Shown here: positions 16,952-25,782 of the stretch, in pieces
Layout: each line of letters opens with the position of its first letter
Numbering within the stretch: position 1 is the stretch's first letter
Source of the DNA: an uncultured Selenomonadales bacterium
GTDB lineage: Bacteria > Bacillota > Negativicutes > Selenomonadales > Selenomonadaceae
DNA: 64,000 bases
NCBI GenBank assembly: GCA_937901445.1
Contig: CALDHY010000072.1
Span: 1-64,000 of the forward strand
Direction: 5' to 3'
The notes under the pieces: generated by a model
Told to the model about the DNA's origin: nothing
Database searches by the model: none
What the model saw: only the letters and a program-made list of their open reading frames with translations
Made by a program: the position numbers and the translations under genes

Positions 16952-18369
16952 AAAAATTTTTGAAAGCCGGATTAATCGTCGGCGTGCTTTTATTCAGTTC
17001 GCCGGTAAAAATTTCAGCGGCAGAAACTTTAACAATAGATTTAAAGCAAAGTATTCAAATGGCGTTGCTGAATAACCGCTCCATTGAACAATCAGTAAAA
17101 GACAGAGAATCTGCGCTATGGGCACATTCGCAGGCGCGCCGCACTATGGGTCCGAAATTAACGTGGAATTCTTCAGTTATGCACATTGGCGGGCGGGATT
17201 ATTCAAGCTACAGGGAAGGGCACGACTACGACAGCAGCCAATATCCCTCCTACGATAACGAATTTACAAACTCAATCGGAATTGAAATGCCGCTGTATAC
17301 CGGCGGGCGTCAAGAATCTCAAATTGACTACACGCGCTACAGAATTAATCAGGCAGATTTGACGCTTGAAAATACAATTCAGGAAATTAAATATCAAACA
17401 ACGGCGGCTTACTATCAAATGTTGCAACGCCGCGCCTTAATGAAAATCGAACAAGACGCCGTGAATTTGTTGCAGGAACATTTAAACAACGTAAATTTTC
17501 AATATGAAGTTGGAACAATCGCAAAATCTGACGTGCTCGCTTCAAAAGTTCAGCTTGCCGCGCGTCAACAATCTTTGGTTACTGCCGAAGGCGATTATTT
17601 AAACTCAATGGCAGATTTAAATAATTTAATCGGCTTGCCAATTAATACCAATTTGGCGGCTAAGGATGAATTGACTTACGAAAAATATTCAAAAACTCTT
17701 GAAGAATGTATCGCCTACGCGCTGGAAAATCGCCCCGACGGTATTGCCGCCGAATACGCAATTAAACAAGCTGAAATGTCGCTAAAATCTGCAAAGGGCG
17801 GTTATCGTCCGAGTGTTTCGGCAAGCATTAATAAAAATGTTGCCGGTGAAGGTTCTTTCAGCCAAAATCACAGCGAAAGTTGGAGTGCCGGTTTAAGTTT
17901 ATCTTGGGATATTTTTGATAACGGCGTTACTTCTTCGCAAGTTCACGCGGCGCAGTCTGAACTTGAAAAAATTAAATCTCAAGCCCTGCAGATGAAAGAG
18001 CGAATCGAACTTGAAGTTACAAAGGCTTACACTGATTTAACTTCAGCCGAAAAAAATATTCGCACAACCGCCGACGCAATTAAAATGGCGGAAGAAGATT
18101 ATTTTATTGCGCAGTTGCGATACAGTGAAGGAATTGACACTAACCTTTCAGTTATGGACGCGCAGGAAAAATTGACTGAAGCGCAAACGAATTACTACAA
18201 CGCGCTTTACAGTTACAATATCGCCCGCGCCGCGTTGGATAAGGCTACCGGTATTCCCGTTGTTATCAATGTGCCGGTTTACGTTGCCGCCGAGCAAAAT
18301 TCAAATTCGCCGAAAAAAGCGTTGCAAGAATCTTTGATTAATTCAAATGAAGTTGAGGTTGAAAAGTAA
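16948..18369 (+). CDS. TolC-family outer-membrane channel of the RiPP exporter
   Basis: A 473-residue protein with signal peptide (to about 25, ending ISAAE) and two homologous TolC/OEP repeats: LDLKQSIQMALLNNRSIEQS-like openings, paired long helices and NLIGLP-type turns near residues 225 and 420 (ALDKATGIPV). The TTG start overlaps the previous stop (TTGA) and follows GGAGG. A paralogue with similar length serves the RND pump at 49857. Its place inside the RiPP operon indicates a dedicated outer-membrane exit for the product. Confidence 0.88.
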   Translation: MKKFLKAGLIVGVLLFSSPVKISAAETLTIDLKQSIQMALLNNRSIEQSVKDRESALWAHSQARRTMGPKLTWNSSVMHIGGRDYSSYREGHDYDSSQYPSYDNEFTNSIGIEMPLYTGGRQESQIDYTRYRINQADLTLENTIQEIKYQTTAAYYQMLQRRALMKIEQDAVNLLQEHLNNVNFQYEVGTIAKSDVLASKVQLAARQQSLVTAEGDYLNSMADLNNLIGLPINTNLAAKDELTYEKYSKTLEECIAYALENRPDGIAAEYAIKQAEMSLKSAKGGYRPSVSASINKNVAGEGSFSQNHSESWSAGLSLSWDIFDNGVTSSQVHAAQSELEKIKSQALQMKERIELEVTKAYTDLTSAEKNIRTTADAIKMAEEDYFIAQLRYSEGIDTNLSVMDAQEKLTEAQTNYYNALYSYNIARAALDKATGIPVVINVPVYVAAEQNSNSPKKALQESLINSNEVEVEK

Positions 18370-19242
18370 ATGGCTGTACCGGTTATCATTGTTGACGAAC
18401 ACCACGAGGCTTTTTGGGCGTGGCGTTTTTTCATTGAAAATAATTTCCTCGCGCAGGACTCAAATTATTTGTTGCACGTCGACCATCACGACGATTTTGA
18501 GTGCGGCGGTTACGCTTGCAACTTTGACAATCTGCCGCAAACTGTCGCGCAGGCTAAAGAATTTACCTATAACTTTTTGGGAATTGCAGATTTTATTTAC
18601 CCCGCGCTGTACCAAAAAATTTTTTCCACCGTTCACATTTTGAAGAATTTAAAACCGCAAGCTTTGCAAACTGAAAATCTTTTTGTACGTCGCGCAGATT
18701 CTCAACTTGAATCCGGCAAATATATTCCCTTCATACATTCCGGCGAAAAAAATAAACCTGACAGCCGCTACAAATTCTTTACCAAAATTGACGGCGGCTT
18801 AAATGACGATGATAAATTTCCTGCCGAAAATTTGGTACTTGATATTGACTTGGATTATTTTTGTTGGGATGATTCACTGAAAAGCGTACCTGAAAAGCGC
18901 GTTGAAATTACGGCGGCGGCTTATGCTGACATTGTCCAAAATAAAAATAACCCGTTCCGAATTTTACCGCGCAAATTTTTAACTTTCAAGGAAGAGGGCG
19001 GCAGGTATTTTTTGGTATACGCTGAAAATTTAAACAGAGACCCGTTGCCTAGTGAAGAAAAAATTTTGAAACGAATTGACAGGCTGATAAAATATTTTGT
19101 ACAAGTCAAGTTGCAACCGGCGGCTGTTGATATTTGCCGCTCGTCGTATTCGGGATATTTACCGGCGGAGCGCGCGTCATTCGTTGAGAAAAATTTCATT
19201 GAAAAACTCGGCGCGGTTATGGATTTAAAATTTTTAGGGTGA
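18370..19242 (+). CDS. UPF0489-family protein, putative peptide arginase
   Basis: A 290-residue protein whose motifs fit the UPF0489/ureohydrolase-like family that includes the RiPP peptide arginase OspR: HVDHHDDF at 36-43, DIDLDYF at 158-164 and an early DEHHEAFW (9-16). The Asp/His clusters are the expected metal ligands. Peptide arginases turn Arg side chains into ornithine with loss of urea. Here every complete precursor ends in two to three Arg plus Trp, so substrate and enzyme match well. The ATG directly follows the TolC stop. It is the last biosynthetic gene before the phosphatase at 19248. The family match is from motif recall; activity is inferred. Confidence 0.75.
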   Translation: MAVPVIIVDEHHEAFWAWRFFIENNFLAQDSNYLLHVDHHDDFECGGYACNFDNLPQTVAQAKEFTYNFLGIADFIYPALYQKIFSTVHILKNLKPQALQTENLFVRRADSQLESGKYIPFIHSGEKNKPDSRYKFFTKIDGGLNDDDKFPAENLVLDIDLDYFCWDDSLKSVPEKRVEITAAAYADIVQNKNNPFRILPRKFLTFKEEGGRYFLVYAENLNRDPLPSEEKILKRIDRLIKYFVQVKLQPAAVDICRSSYSGYLPAERASFVEKNFIEKLGAVMDLKFLG

Positions 19243-19247
19243 TTAAT

Positions 19248-21143
19248 TTGAAAAAATTGGTAATGCGCGGCGGCGTTGCGGCTTTTTGTTATGCTGCCGT
19301 ATTGATTCTTTTTCTGTACATTTTCGACTTGAAAAATACAAATATTCGTATCTCGTCATTTCTTGCGCCAATTTTTGGGATAATGTGGGGACCGGCGGGA
19401 GCGATTGGAATTGGAATTGGCAATTTTATTGCAGATACTTTTTCGCCGTATTTTCAATGGAACGCCGAAATAATAAAGTATATTCTCGGTTCAATGGGAA
19501 ATTCGCTGATGGCGTTTTTGAGTTACATAATGTGGCACACGCTTTTTTTAAAGCCTGTTGAAAACCCGTTCGCCGTCAATCTGAAAAATATCATACGCTA
19601 CATTTTGATTCAGCTGATTGTTGCCGTCGTTACAAGTTTTTATTTCACTCTGATTAACACTTTTTCGCCGTGGCTGAATTCGGCGTGGGACTTTTTCTTT
19701 TTGATAATGCTGAACAACTGGGATGTAAATATTTTGTTGGGGTTGCCGGTACTTTTAATGCTGATGAGTACCAACTACGAATTTTACCGTCCCGCGTCAA
19801 AAAAAGCTACCAAAATATCTGCGCGAGCGTTCAATTTTATTTTGGCGGTATTGGTAATTATTTCGGCGTACATAGTTTCATTTCCTGTAGAATATTTTGA
19901 CAGTCTTATAATTGAGCGGCGAATTTTTGCGCTGGCGTTTTTTGTTTACTTACTGCGCCCGATGCCGGAAATTTTGCAAGGACCGGTTTTAATCCCGCAA
20001 CCAATTTTTTACCGGCTTACAAAAGGATTCTGCCTTTTTATGGTTTGCTTGACAATTTTTTTGTCGGGATATTCTTTTGTAAGTATGAGCGGCGATTATT
20101 CGTCAAGCGAAATTTGGCTGAAGTTTTACGAAAATACTTTTTTGGTATTGCATTTTACATTGACGATTCAGCTTGGTTTAATTTGGTACATTGAAAGAAA
20201 TATCGTAAAGCCGCTGACCGATATCACGGAAACAGCCGCGCGTTTTATCAATTCAGACCCCGAAAAAGACAAAATTAAATTTGAAGTTGTACATTCCGGC
20301 GACGAAATAGAATTACTTTCAACCACGTTAAAAAAAATGCTGGAAAGTATCTACAAATATATTGAAGATTTGCGAATTACTTTATCCGAACGCGCCAAAA
20401 CTCAAACGCAACTTGACATTGCAAAAAATATTCAAGCGTCCCTGTTGCCGGAGCCTGAAACAATCAATGACGAATTTGACGCGGTACACATTGAGGCGTT
20501 AATGGATCCCGCGTTGACTGTCGGCGGCGATTTTTACGATTTTAAAGCACTGGACGACGACCATATTTTTATTGTTGTTTCTGACATTTCGGACAAGGGT
20601 ATTTCGGCTTCGCTTTTTATGACGATAACTTATACGCTGATTCATCACAAAATTTCATTCAGAAAAGATATTTCGTTGACAACAATTTTTGCCGAAACAA
20701 ACAACCAACTTTGCGAAAACAACGAAACGGGAATGTTTGCAACGGCGGTCGGCGTCATTTACGAAATTTCAACCGGCAAATTAATTTACGTCAACGCAGG
20801 GCATACAAGCCCGCTGATTGTTCACGGCGACGGCTCATTTGAATATTTGAAAAAACGCTCCGGCGCAATGCTCGGCTCGATTGAAGATATTCCCTTCAAA
20901 AAATTGGAAACAACTTTGAAAAGCGGCGATGTTTTGGTTTTGTATTCTGACGGTGTAACAGAGGCGTTGAATGAGCAGGAAGAATTTTTCTTGGAAGAAA
21001 GATTGGCGGCGTCAATTTCAAAAATGGTACTTGAAAAAAATACCGGCAATATCGCCGGAAACCTGCGCGAGGATTTGGCAAAGTTCGTCGGCAAGCACGA
21101 ACAATCCGACGATATAACCATTGTTACATTATTGGTTAAGTAG
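19248..21143 (+). CDS. Membrane SpoIIE/RsbU-type PP2C phosphatase
   Basis: About 630 residues. The first ~320 hold eight or so transmembrane helices (MASE1-like in look: APIFGIMWGPAGAIGIGIGN), then a HAMP-like segment (VKPLTDITETAARF) and a coiled link with LDIAKNIQASLLPE. The PP2C/SpoIIE domain shows GGDFYDF near 426, VSDISDKG and, near the end, EQSDDITIV, giving the metal-binding aspartates. TTG at 19248 with AGGGTGA is preferred over GTG at 19239, which overlaps the arginase stop but lacks a site. Its likely role is to dephosphorylate a STAS antagonist such as those at 4127 or 29893. Confidence 0.85.
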   Translation: MKKLVMRGGVAAFCYAAVLILFLYIFDLKNTNIRISSFLAPIFGIMWGPAGAIGIGIGNFIADTFSPYFQWNAEIIKYILGSMGNSLMAFLSYIMWHTLFLKPVENPFAVNLKNIIRYILIQLIVAVVTSFYFTLINTFSPWLNSAWDFFFLIMLNNWDVNILLGLPVLLMLMSTNYEFYRPASKKATKISARAFNFILAVLVIISAYIVSFPVEYFDSLIIERRIFALAFFVYLLRPMPEILQGPVLIPQPIFYRLTKGFCLFMVCLTIFLSGYSFVSMSGDYSSSEIWLKFYENTFLVLHFTLTIQLGLIWYIERNIVKPLTDITETAARFINSDPEKDKIKFEVVHSGDEIELLSTTLKKMLESIYKYIEDLRITLSERAKTQTQLDIAKNIQASLLPEPETINDEFDAVHIEALMDPALTVGGDFYDFKALDDDHIFIVVSDISDKGISASLFMTITYTLIHHKISFRKDISLTTIFAETNNQLCENNETGMFATAVGVIYEISTGKLIYVNAGHTSPLIVHGDGSFEYLKKRSGAMLGSIEDIPFKKLETTLKSGDVLVLYSDGVTEALNEQEEFFLEERLAASISKMVLEKNTGNIAGNLREDLAKFVGKHEQSDDITIVTLLVK

Positions 21144-21152
21144 GTGGAAAAA

Positions 21153-21881
21153 TTGAGAGTGGCAATAGTTGACGATAACCCCGCAGATTTGGCGGCGGCA
21201 ATAGATTATTTTACAAATTTTATTTCAAAAAATCATATCGAATTGTCTTACAATATGAAAGTTAAAAGTTACAATTCGCCGCTGGAATTTATAAAAATTT
21301 TTGCGCTGGAGCGGTTCAATTTGATTATCCTTGATATTTTTATGAAGGATATAACCGGCATGCAACTTGCAAAATTTATTCGTGAACAAGACAAAGACTG
21401 CAGCATAATTTTCTTGACAAACAGTGACGCCTTTTTAATGGAAGGTTATCAAGTTTTCGCCGCCGGTTATTTTATCAAGCCGCTGAAAGACCACGAAGAA
21501 GAATTCAACCGAACTTTTGACTACATTTACCCGAAACTTTTGGAAGGGCATCAAGAAATTTGCGTGCCAATCATAAAAAGTACCGAAATTACAATTCCAT
21601 ACCAAAATATTTACTACGTCGACATAAACGAAAAACACCGCGTACAAATCCACGCCAAAAATCAATCTTTCGTAACTGCCATGAGCTATGACGACTGCCA
21701 AAAGTGGCTGTTGACGGACAAAAGATTTTTGGAATGTCATTACCGAATTATTATCAATATGGATTATATCGTTTCAATGCAAGATGAAGATTTTATATTG
21801 GAAAACGGCGTCAAAGTTCCAATAAGCCACCGCCGCCGCAAAGAGGCTAAGTGGGCTTATATGCAATATCTGGCACAGTAA
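21153..21881 (+). CDS. LytTR-family response regulator
   Basis: A ~242-residue regulator: a receiver domain with VDDN near the start, phospho-acceptor Asp61 in LIILDIFMKD, and T/K positions in FLTNSD and FIKPL; then a LytTR DNA-binding domain from about 135 (IPYQNIYYVDINEKHRVQIH, LECHYRIIINMDYI). TTG at 21153 follows AGGTGG at 21142-21147; GTG at 21144 is the alternative. LytTR regulators pair with AgrC-type kinases and bind direct repeats; the kinases at 803-3483 lack a regulator and direct repeats lie at 3516 and 4912, so this is the best candidate partner in view. Confidence 0.87.
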   Translation: MRVAIVDDNPADLAAAIDYFTNFISKNHIELSYNMKVKSYNSPLEFIKIFALERFNLIILDIFMKDITGMQLAKFIREQDKDCSIIFLTNSDAFLMEGYQVFAAGYFIKPLKDHEEEFNRTFDYIYPKLLEGHQEICVPIIKSTEITIPYQNIYYVDINEKHRVQIHAKNQSFVTAMSYDDCQKWLLTDKRFLECHYRIIINMDYIVSMQDEDFILENGVKVPISHRRRKEAKWAYMQYLAQ

Positions 21882-22142
21882 GCGCGCCCCAAATTTAATG
21901 TCGATTTTATTAAATCTGCGCGACGCACAAAATATTTTCTTGCCGGATTATTTTGTTATAAGGCGTTCATTTTGAAATAATGACGGCACTTTTGAGGTAA
22001 ATTTTTTTTTATATTTTCAGCAAAAAGCGGTCAGACTCAATTACAAAAACAATTTCTTAATAAGACGCGCACTTGAAACAGTAAAGGATTATCGAAACAA
22101 AAATTGAATAAAATTAGCCAGATTTAAAAATGAGGTGAAAAA

Positions 22143-24233
22143 ATGAGAATCGATTTACACCCTACCGGAAGTTACGGCAATTTTAAAATACGTCCGGGCT
22201 TGCTTTTGGCAAACGGTGCGCACATGGTACCCGGCGGAATTAACTTTACAATTTATTCTTCCGGCGCAAAAAGTTGCGAGCTTGTTTTGTTCAGACCGCA
22301 CGAAAAAGAGCCGTTTGCAACAATCCCTTTTCCTAAAAATTACCGTATCGGCAATGTTTATTCAATGATAGTTTTTGATTTAGACTATGAAAATTTGGAG
22401 TACGGCTTCAAAATTGACGGCGAATACAACTTTCAGCGCGGCGATGTTTTCAACAAAAATAAAATCTTGCTGGATCCTTACGCAAAATTAATTTCCGGCA
22501 GAGACATTTGGGGCGAAGAGCCGGATTGGGATAACGAATTTCAATACCGCTCCAGAATTGCCCTTGAAGATTATGACTGGGAAGGCGATACTCCCTTAAA
22601 AACTCCGCACAACGAAATTATAATTTATGAAGCGCACGTGCGCGGCTTTACCAAAGATGAATCAAGCGGCGTTAGATTCAAAGGCACTTTCGCCGGTCTG
22701 GTTGAAAAAATTCCTTACCTTAAAGAATTGGGAATTAATGCCGTTGAACTTTTGCCAATTTTTGAATTTGATGAATTTGAGGGCGCACGCAAGGACGCCG
22801 ACGGCAATTACTTAATGAATTACTGGGGCTATTCAACCGTTGGATTTTTTGCGCCAAAAGCAGGTTACGCGGCAAGCGGCAAATATTCAATGCAAAATGA
22901 CGAGTTAAAAAATCTTGTCAAAGAATTACACAAAAACGGCATCCGAATTATTTTAGACGTGGTTTTCAATCATACGGCGGAAGGCAATGAACACGGTCCT
23001 TATATTTCTTTCAAAGGAATTGACAACAAAACTTACTACATTTTGACGCCGGACGGTTACTATTACAACTTCAGCGGTTGCGGCAATACTTTAAACTGTA
23101 ATAATCCTATCGTCAGAAATTTAATTTTAACTTGCCTGCGTTACTGGGTTTCAACTTATCACGTTGACGGCTTCAGATTTGATTTGGCGGCAATTTTGGG
23201 GCGCGATGCTTCCGGCGCGCCTATGGCTAACCCGCCGCTTTTAGAATCTTTGGCGTACGATCCCGTTTTGAGTGATTCAATTTTGATAGCGGAAGCGTGG
23301 GACGCGGGCGGCTTGTATCAAGTAGGCTCTTTTCCAAATTACGGGCGTTGGGCTGAATGGAACGGCAAATACCGTGATGACGTGCGCAAATTTTTAAAGG
23401 GCGAAAGCGGCAAGGCTGAATGTGTTGCTTACAGAATTTGCGGCTCCGAAGATCTTTACAACCGCTATTGGCGCGGCGACTGCGCGAGCGTCAACTTCAT
23501 TACCTGTCATGACGGCTTTACTCTGTACGATTTATTTGCTTACAACGAAAAGCACAACGAGGCGAACGGCTGGAACAACAGCGACGGCGGCAACGATAAT
23601 CACAGCTGGAATTGCGGCTGGGAAGGCGATATTAATTTACCGGCTGACGTTAAGTATTTGCGCCACAAAATGATTAAAAACGCGGCGGCAATTCTTTTTA
23701 CAAGTTTAGGCATTCCAATGATTTTGGCGGGCGATGAATTCGGCAATACTCAATTCGGCAACAACAACCCTTACTGTCAAGACAATAAAATTTCGTGGCT
23801 GGACTGGAATAATCTTGCAGAAAATCAAGACCTGTATCAATTCTTCAAAAAAATGATAGCGTTCAGAAAAGCGCACCCTGTTTTAATGAGAATGTCACAA
23901 GGTATACCGTACGGCTACCCTATGGCAAGCGTTCACGGTACAAACGCTTGGCAATTCGATTATTCGCCGGAAAACCGCGTCATTGGCGTAATGTTTGCCG
24001 GTAAAAATTCTGAAGGCGCGGACGATTTTATTTATTTGGGAATTAATGCGCACTGGGAAAGTCACGGCGTTTGGTTGCCTGCGTTGCCGCAAAATATGAC
24101 GTGGCAAGTTGAAATTAATACAGATTTGGGAGACGCGGCAGTTTACGATACACCGGCGGCGATTGACTCTGCCAATCAATTTATCATCGGCGCGCGTTCA
24201 GTTATCATTTGTACTTCAACTTTTCAAAAATAA
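22143..24233 (+). CDS. glgX: Glycogen debranching enzyme, GH13 isoamylase type
   Basis: A 696-residue enzyme with an N-terminal CBM48-like beta domain (about 10-130) and a GH13 barrel. Motifs: DVVFNHTAEG (region I), DGFRFDLA with the nucleophile Asp, LIAEAWDAGG with the acid/base Glu, and FITCHDGFTLYD. It cleaves alpha-1,6 branches in glycogen or starch. The length and GGNDNHSWNCGWEG segment are those of GlgX/isoamylase proteins. GAGGTGA precedes the ATG. It stands alone between regulatory genes; no other glycogen genes are in the window. A hairpin terminator follows at 24246. Confidence 0.92.
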   Translation: MRIDLHPTGSYGNFKIRPGLLLANGAHMVPGGINFTIYSSGAKSCELVLFRPHEKEPFATIPFPKNYRIGNVYSMIVFDLDYENLEYGFKIDGEYNFQRGDVFNKNKILLDPYAKLISGRDIWGEEPDWDNEFQYRSRIALEDYDWEGDTPLKTPHNEIIIYEAHVRGFTKDESSGVRFKGTFAGLVEKIPYLKELGINAVELLPIFEFDEFEGARKDADGNYLMNYWGYSTVGFFAPKAGYAASGKYSMQNDELKNLVKELHKNGIRIILDVVFNHTAEGNEHGPYISFKGIDNKTYYILTPDGYYYNFSGCGNTLNCNNPIVRNLILTCLRYWVSTYHVDGFRFDLAAILGRDASGAPMANPPLLESLAYDPVLSDSILIAEAWDAGGLYQVGSFPNYGRWAEWNGKYRDDVRKFLKGESGKAECVAYRICGSEDLYNRYWRGDCASVNFITCHDGFTLYDLFAYNEKHNEANGWNNSDGGNDNHSWNCGWEGDINLPADVKYLRHKMIKNAAAILFTSLGIPMILAGDEFGNTQFGNNNPYCQDNKISWLDWNNLAENQDLYQFFKKMIAFRKAHPVLMRMSQGIPYGYPMASVHGTNAWQFDYSPENRVIGVMFAGKNSEGADDFIYLGINAHWESHGVWLPALPQNMTWQVEINTDLGDAAVYDTPAAIDSANQFIIGARSVIICTSTFQK

Positions 24234-24245
24234 TTTCAAATTAAA

Positions 24246-24293
24246 AGCGGCGTACTTCCAAAACTTATCTTGGAAAAATACGCCGCCTTTTTT
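24246..24293 (+). terminator. Strong, probably bidirectional terminator
   Basis: AGCGGCGTA pairs with TACGCCGC, with inner pairing of TTCCAA with TTGGAA, followed by CTTTTTT on the plus strand. On the minus strand the same stem is followed by TTTT. It lies between the convergent glgX (plus) and the regulator gene ending at 24306 (minus). Confidence 0.8.
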
Positions 24294-24305
24294 GGCGCAA
24301 AACAT

Positions 24306-25607
24306 TTAATCGGAGTCAATCCAAAATTTGTAGCCTTCGTTAGGGATTGTATCAAGGTGAACAGGGCTGTTTGCAGAAACTTTTAATTTTCGGCGAATGT
24401 TGCTTATGTGCATTCTCAAGGTATTGCTTGTAAGTTGAAGTTCGTTATCGTTCCAAATCATACCGTAAATTTTATCAAGAGTCAGCGGCTTGTTGATATT
24501 GTCAATGAAGCCGAGCAGTATTTCAAATTCTGTTGGCGTGAATTCAATTAATTCATCGTTAATCATCAGCTGCCGTTTTGTTTGATACAAAGTTAAATTT
24601 TTTCCTATACGAATACCAAAATTATTTAACAAGTCATCTGTTCTAGGGATACCACCCCCCCCTAGTATGCTATTTTGGTCTAGCATGCTGTAAAAAATTG
24701 AAATATCCTGTAGCGGTAAAACTATTGCCATTATCATTGGCGAAAAATTCTGTGTGAATAAATTTCCCCATTCCAGCACGTAAAAATTTTCTCTGTGGCA
24801 AAGTCGGTATACTATGTAATATGAATTGAGCCACTTCCAACTTTCGCTCGGGCGCACATTTTTTAAAGTTTGTTGAACGTACGCTTTAACATAATCGCTA
24901 TAGCGTTTCTGGTCTGCGGGGTAAATGTGCTCCACCGAATTTTTGTTTTCTATGACAAAGTCACGAATACGCGAGCATTGCAACAACTTCAAATACTGCA
25001 GATTTACATAGTGATAAGGTAAGCTTTCATCATAGTGCATAACTTTCATTGCCGTAAAATTTTCGTCCATTAATTTTGAGAGCATTTCATAGTGATACTG
25101 TTGGTCTACGTGTAATTCTATGGGCGTTTTCTCCGGCGGCAGGAAGATTGAATTTTGCATTTTGTTTTTTTTTGGCGGGATTTGTACTTGATAAAATGAC
25201 ACCAATAATTTTTCGCCGACCATTTTAAAGTAAAATAAAAATTTTATTCCGGCAATGTATTGAAGATGATATTTTGTAGCTTGAGTTTCAATATCAGCAA
25301 CAACCAAGCAACTGTCAGCCGATGAACTGCAGAAATTATAATTTTCATTGACAATTTTATAGCCGTCGATATATTTTAGCGATTGCTTCAAAAAGTCTCT
25401 CATATTCTCGACACCAATTATAATGTCATTCGTGTTGGCGCAGGTATAGGTAAAATCTTTGGAGTTTAAATACGAAATTACAGTATCAATATCTTTGTCT
25501 ACATAAAATGCATAAATCATTCGGCGTGCTATGACCAGAGCTTGTTCTTCCAGATATCTGTACATTTTATCCTGTTCCTTTGCTAGAATTTTTCTGTATT
25601 TTATCAT
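24306..25607 (-). CDS. OmpR-type winged-helix regulator with SnoaL/PAS-like sensor region
   Basis: A 433-residue protein. The C-terminal ~100 residues are an OmpR/PhoB DNA-binding domain (INDELIEFTPTEFEILLGFI, TLRMHISNIRRKLK, TIPNEGYKFWI). There is no receiver domain. Residues 15-155 look like a SnoaL/NTF2-type fold (RRMIYAFYVDKDIDTVISYL...) and 165-330 like a PAS-type sensor, so it probably responds to a small ligand or to an unknown input. The gene contains a run of eight C at 24655-24662 encoding GGGG just before the DNA-binding domain. It diverges from the phosphatase at 25783 and may control it. Confidence 0.75.
   Translation of the reverse strand: MIKYRKILAKEQDKMYRYLEEQALVIARRMIYAFYVDKDIDTVISYLNSKDFTYTCANTNDIIIGVENMRDFLKQSLKYIDGYKIVNENYNFCSSSADSCLVVADIETQATKYHLQYIAGIKFLFYFKMVGEKLLVSFYQVQIPPKKNKMQNSIFLPPEKTPIELHVDQQYHYEMLSKLMDENFTAMKVMHYDESLPYHYVNLQYLKLLQCSRIRDFVIENKNSVEHIYPADQKRYSDYVKAYVQQTLKNVRPSESWKWLNSYYIVYRLCHRENFYVLEWGNLFTQNFSPMIMAIVLPLQDISIFYSMLDQNSILGGGGIPRTDDLLNNFGIRIGKNLTLYQTKRQLMINDELIEFTPTEFEILLGFIDNINKPLTLDKIYGMIWNDNELQLTSNTLRMHISNIRRKLKVSANSPVHLDTIPNEGYKFWIDSD
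24655..24662. repeat. C8 homopolymer tract inside the regulator gene
   Basis: Eight consecutive C on the plus strand (G on the coding strand) encode the glycine run between sensor region and winged helix. Length changes here would remove the DNA-binding domain. The tract is intact, in frame, in this sequence. Confidence 0.8.
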
Positions 25608-25782
25608 TGGTTATTAAATTCAATAATAAAAATTTCTTGATAATAATCTCGACGGGTTCAAATTTTCGGTCGAGTAATTTTTTTTGCGCCACAATAAAAG
25701 AATTTTTAATTACTATTAAAAAAAAACTGCTACAATTTCAAATTAATATTGGCGGAAAATTTTTTGATTAGAGGTATTGACC

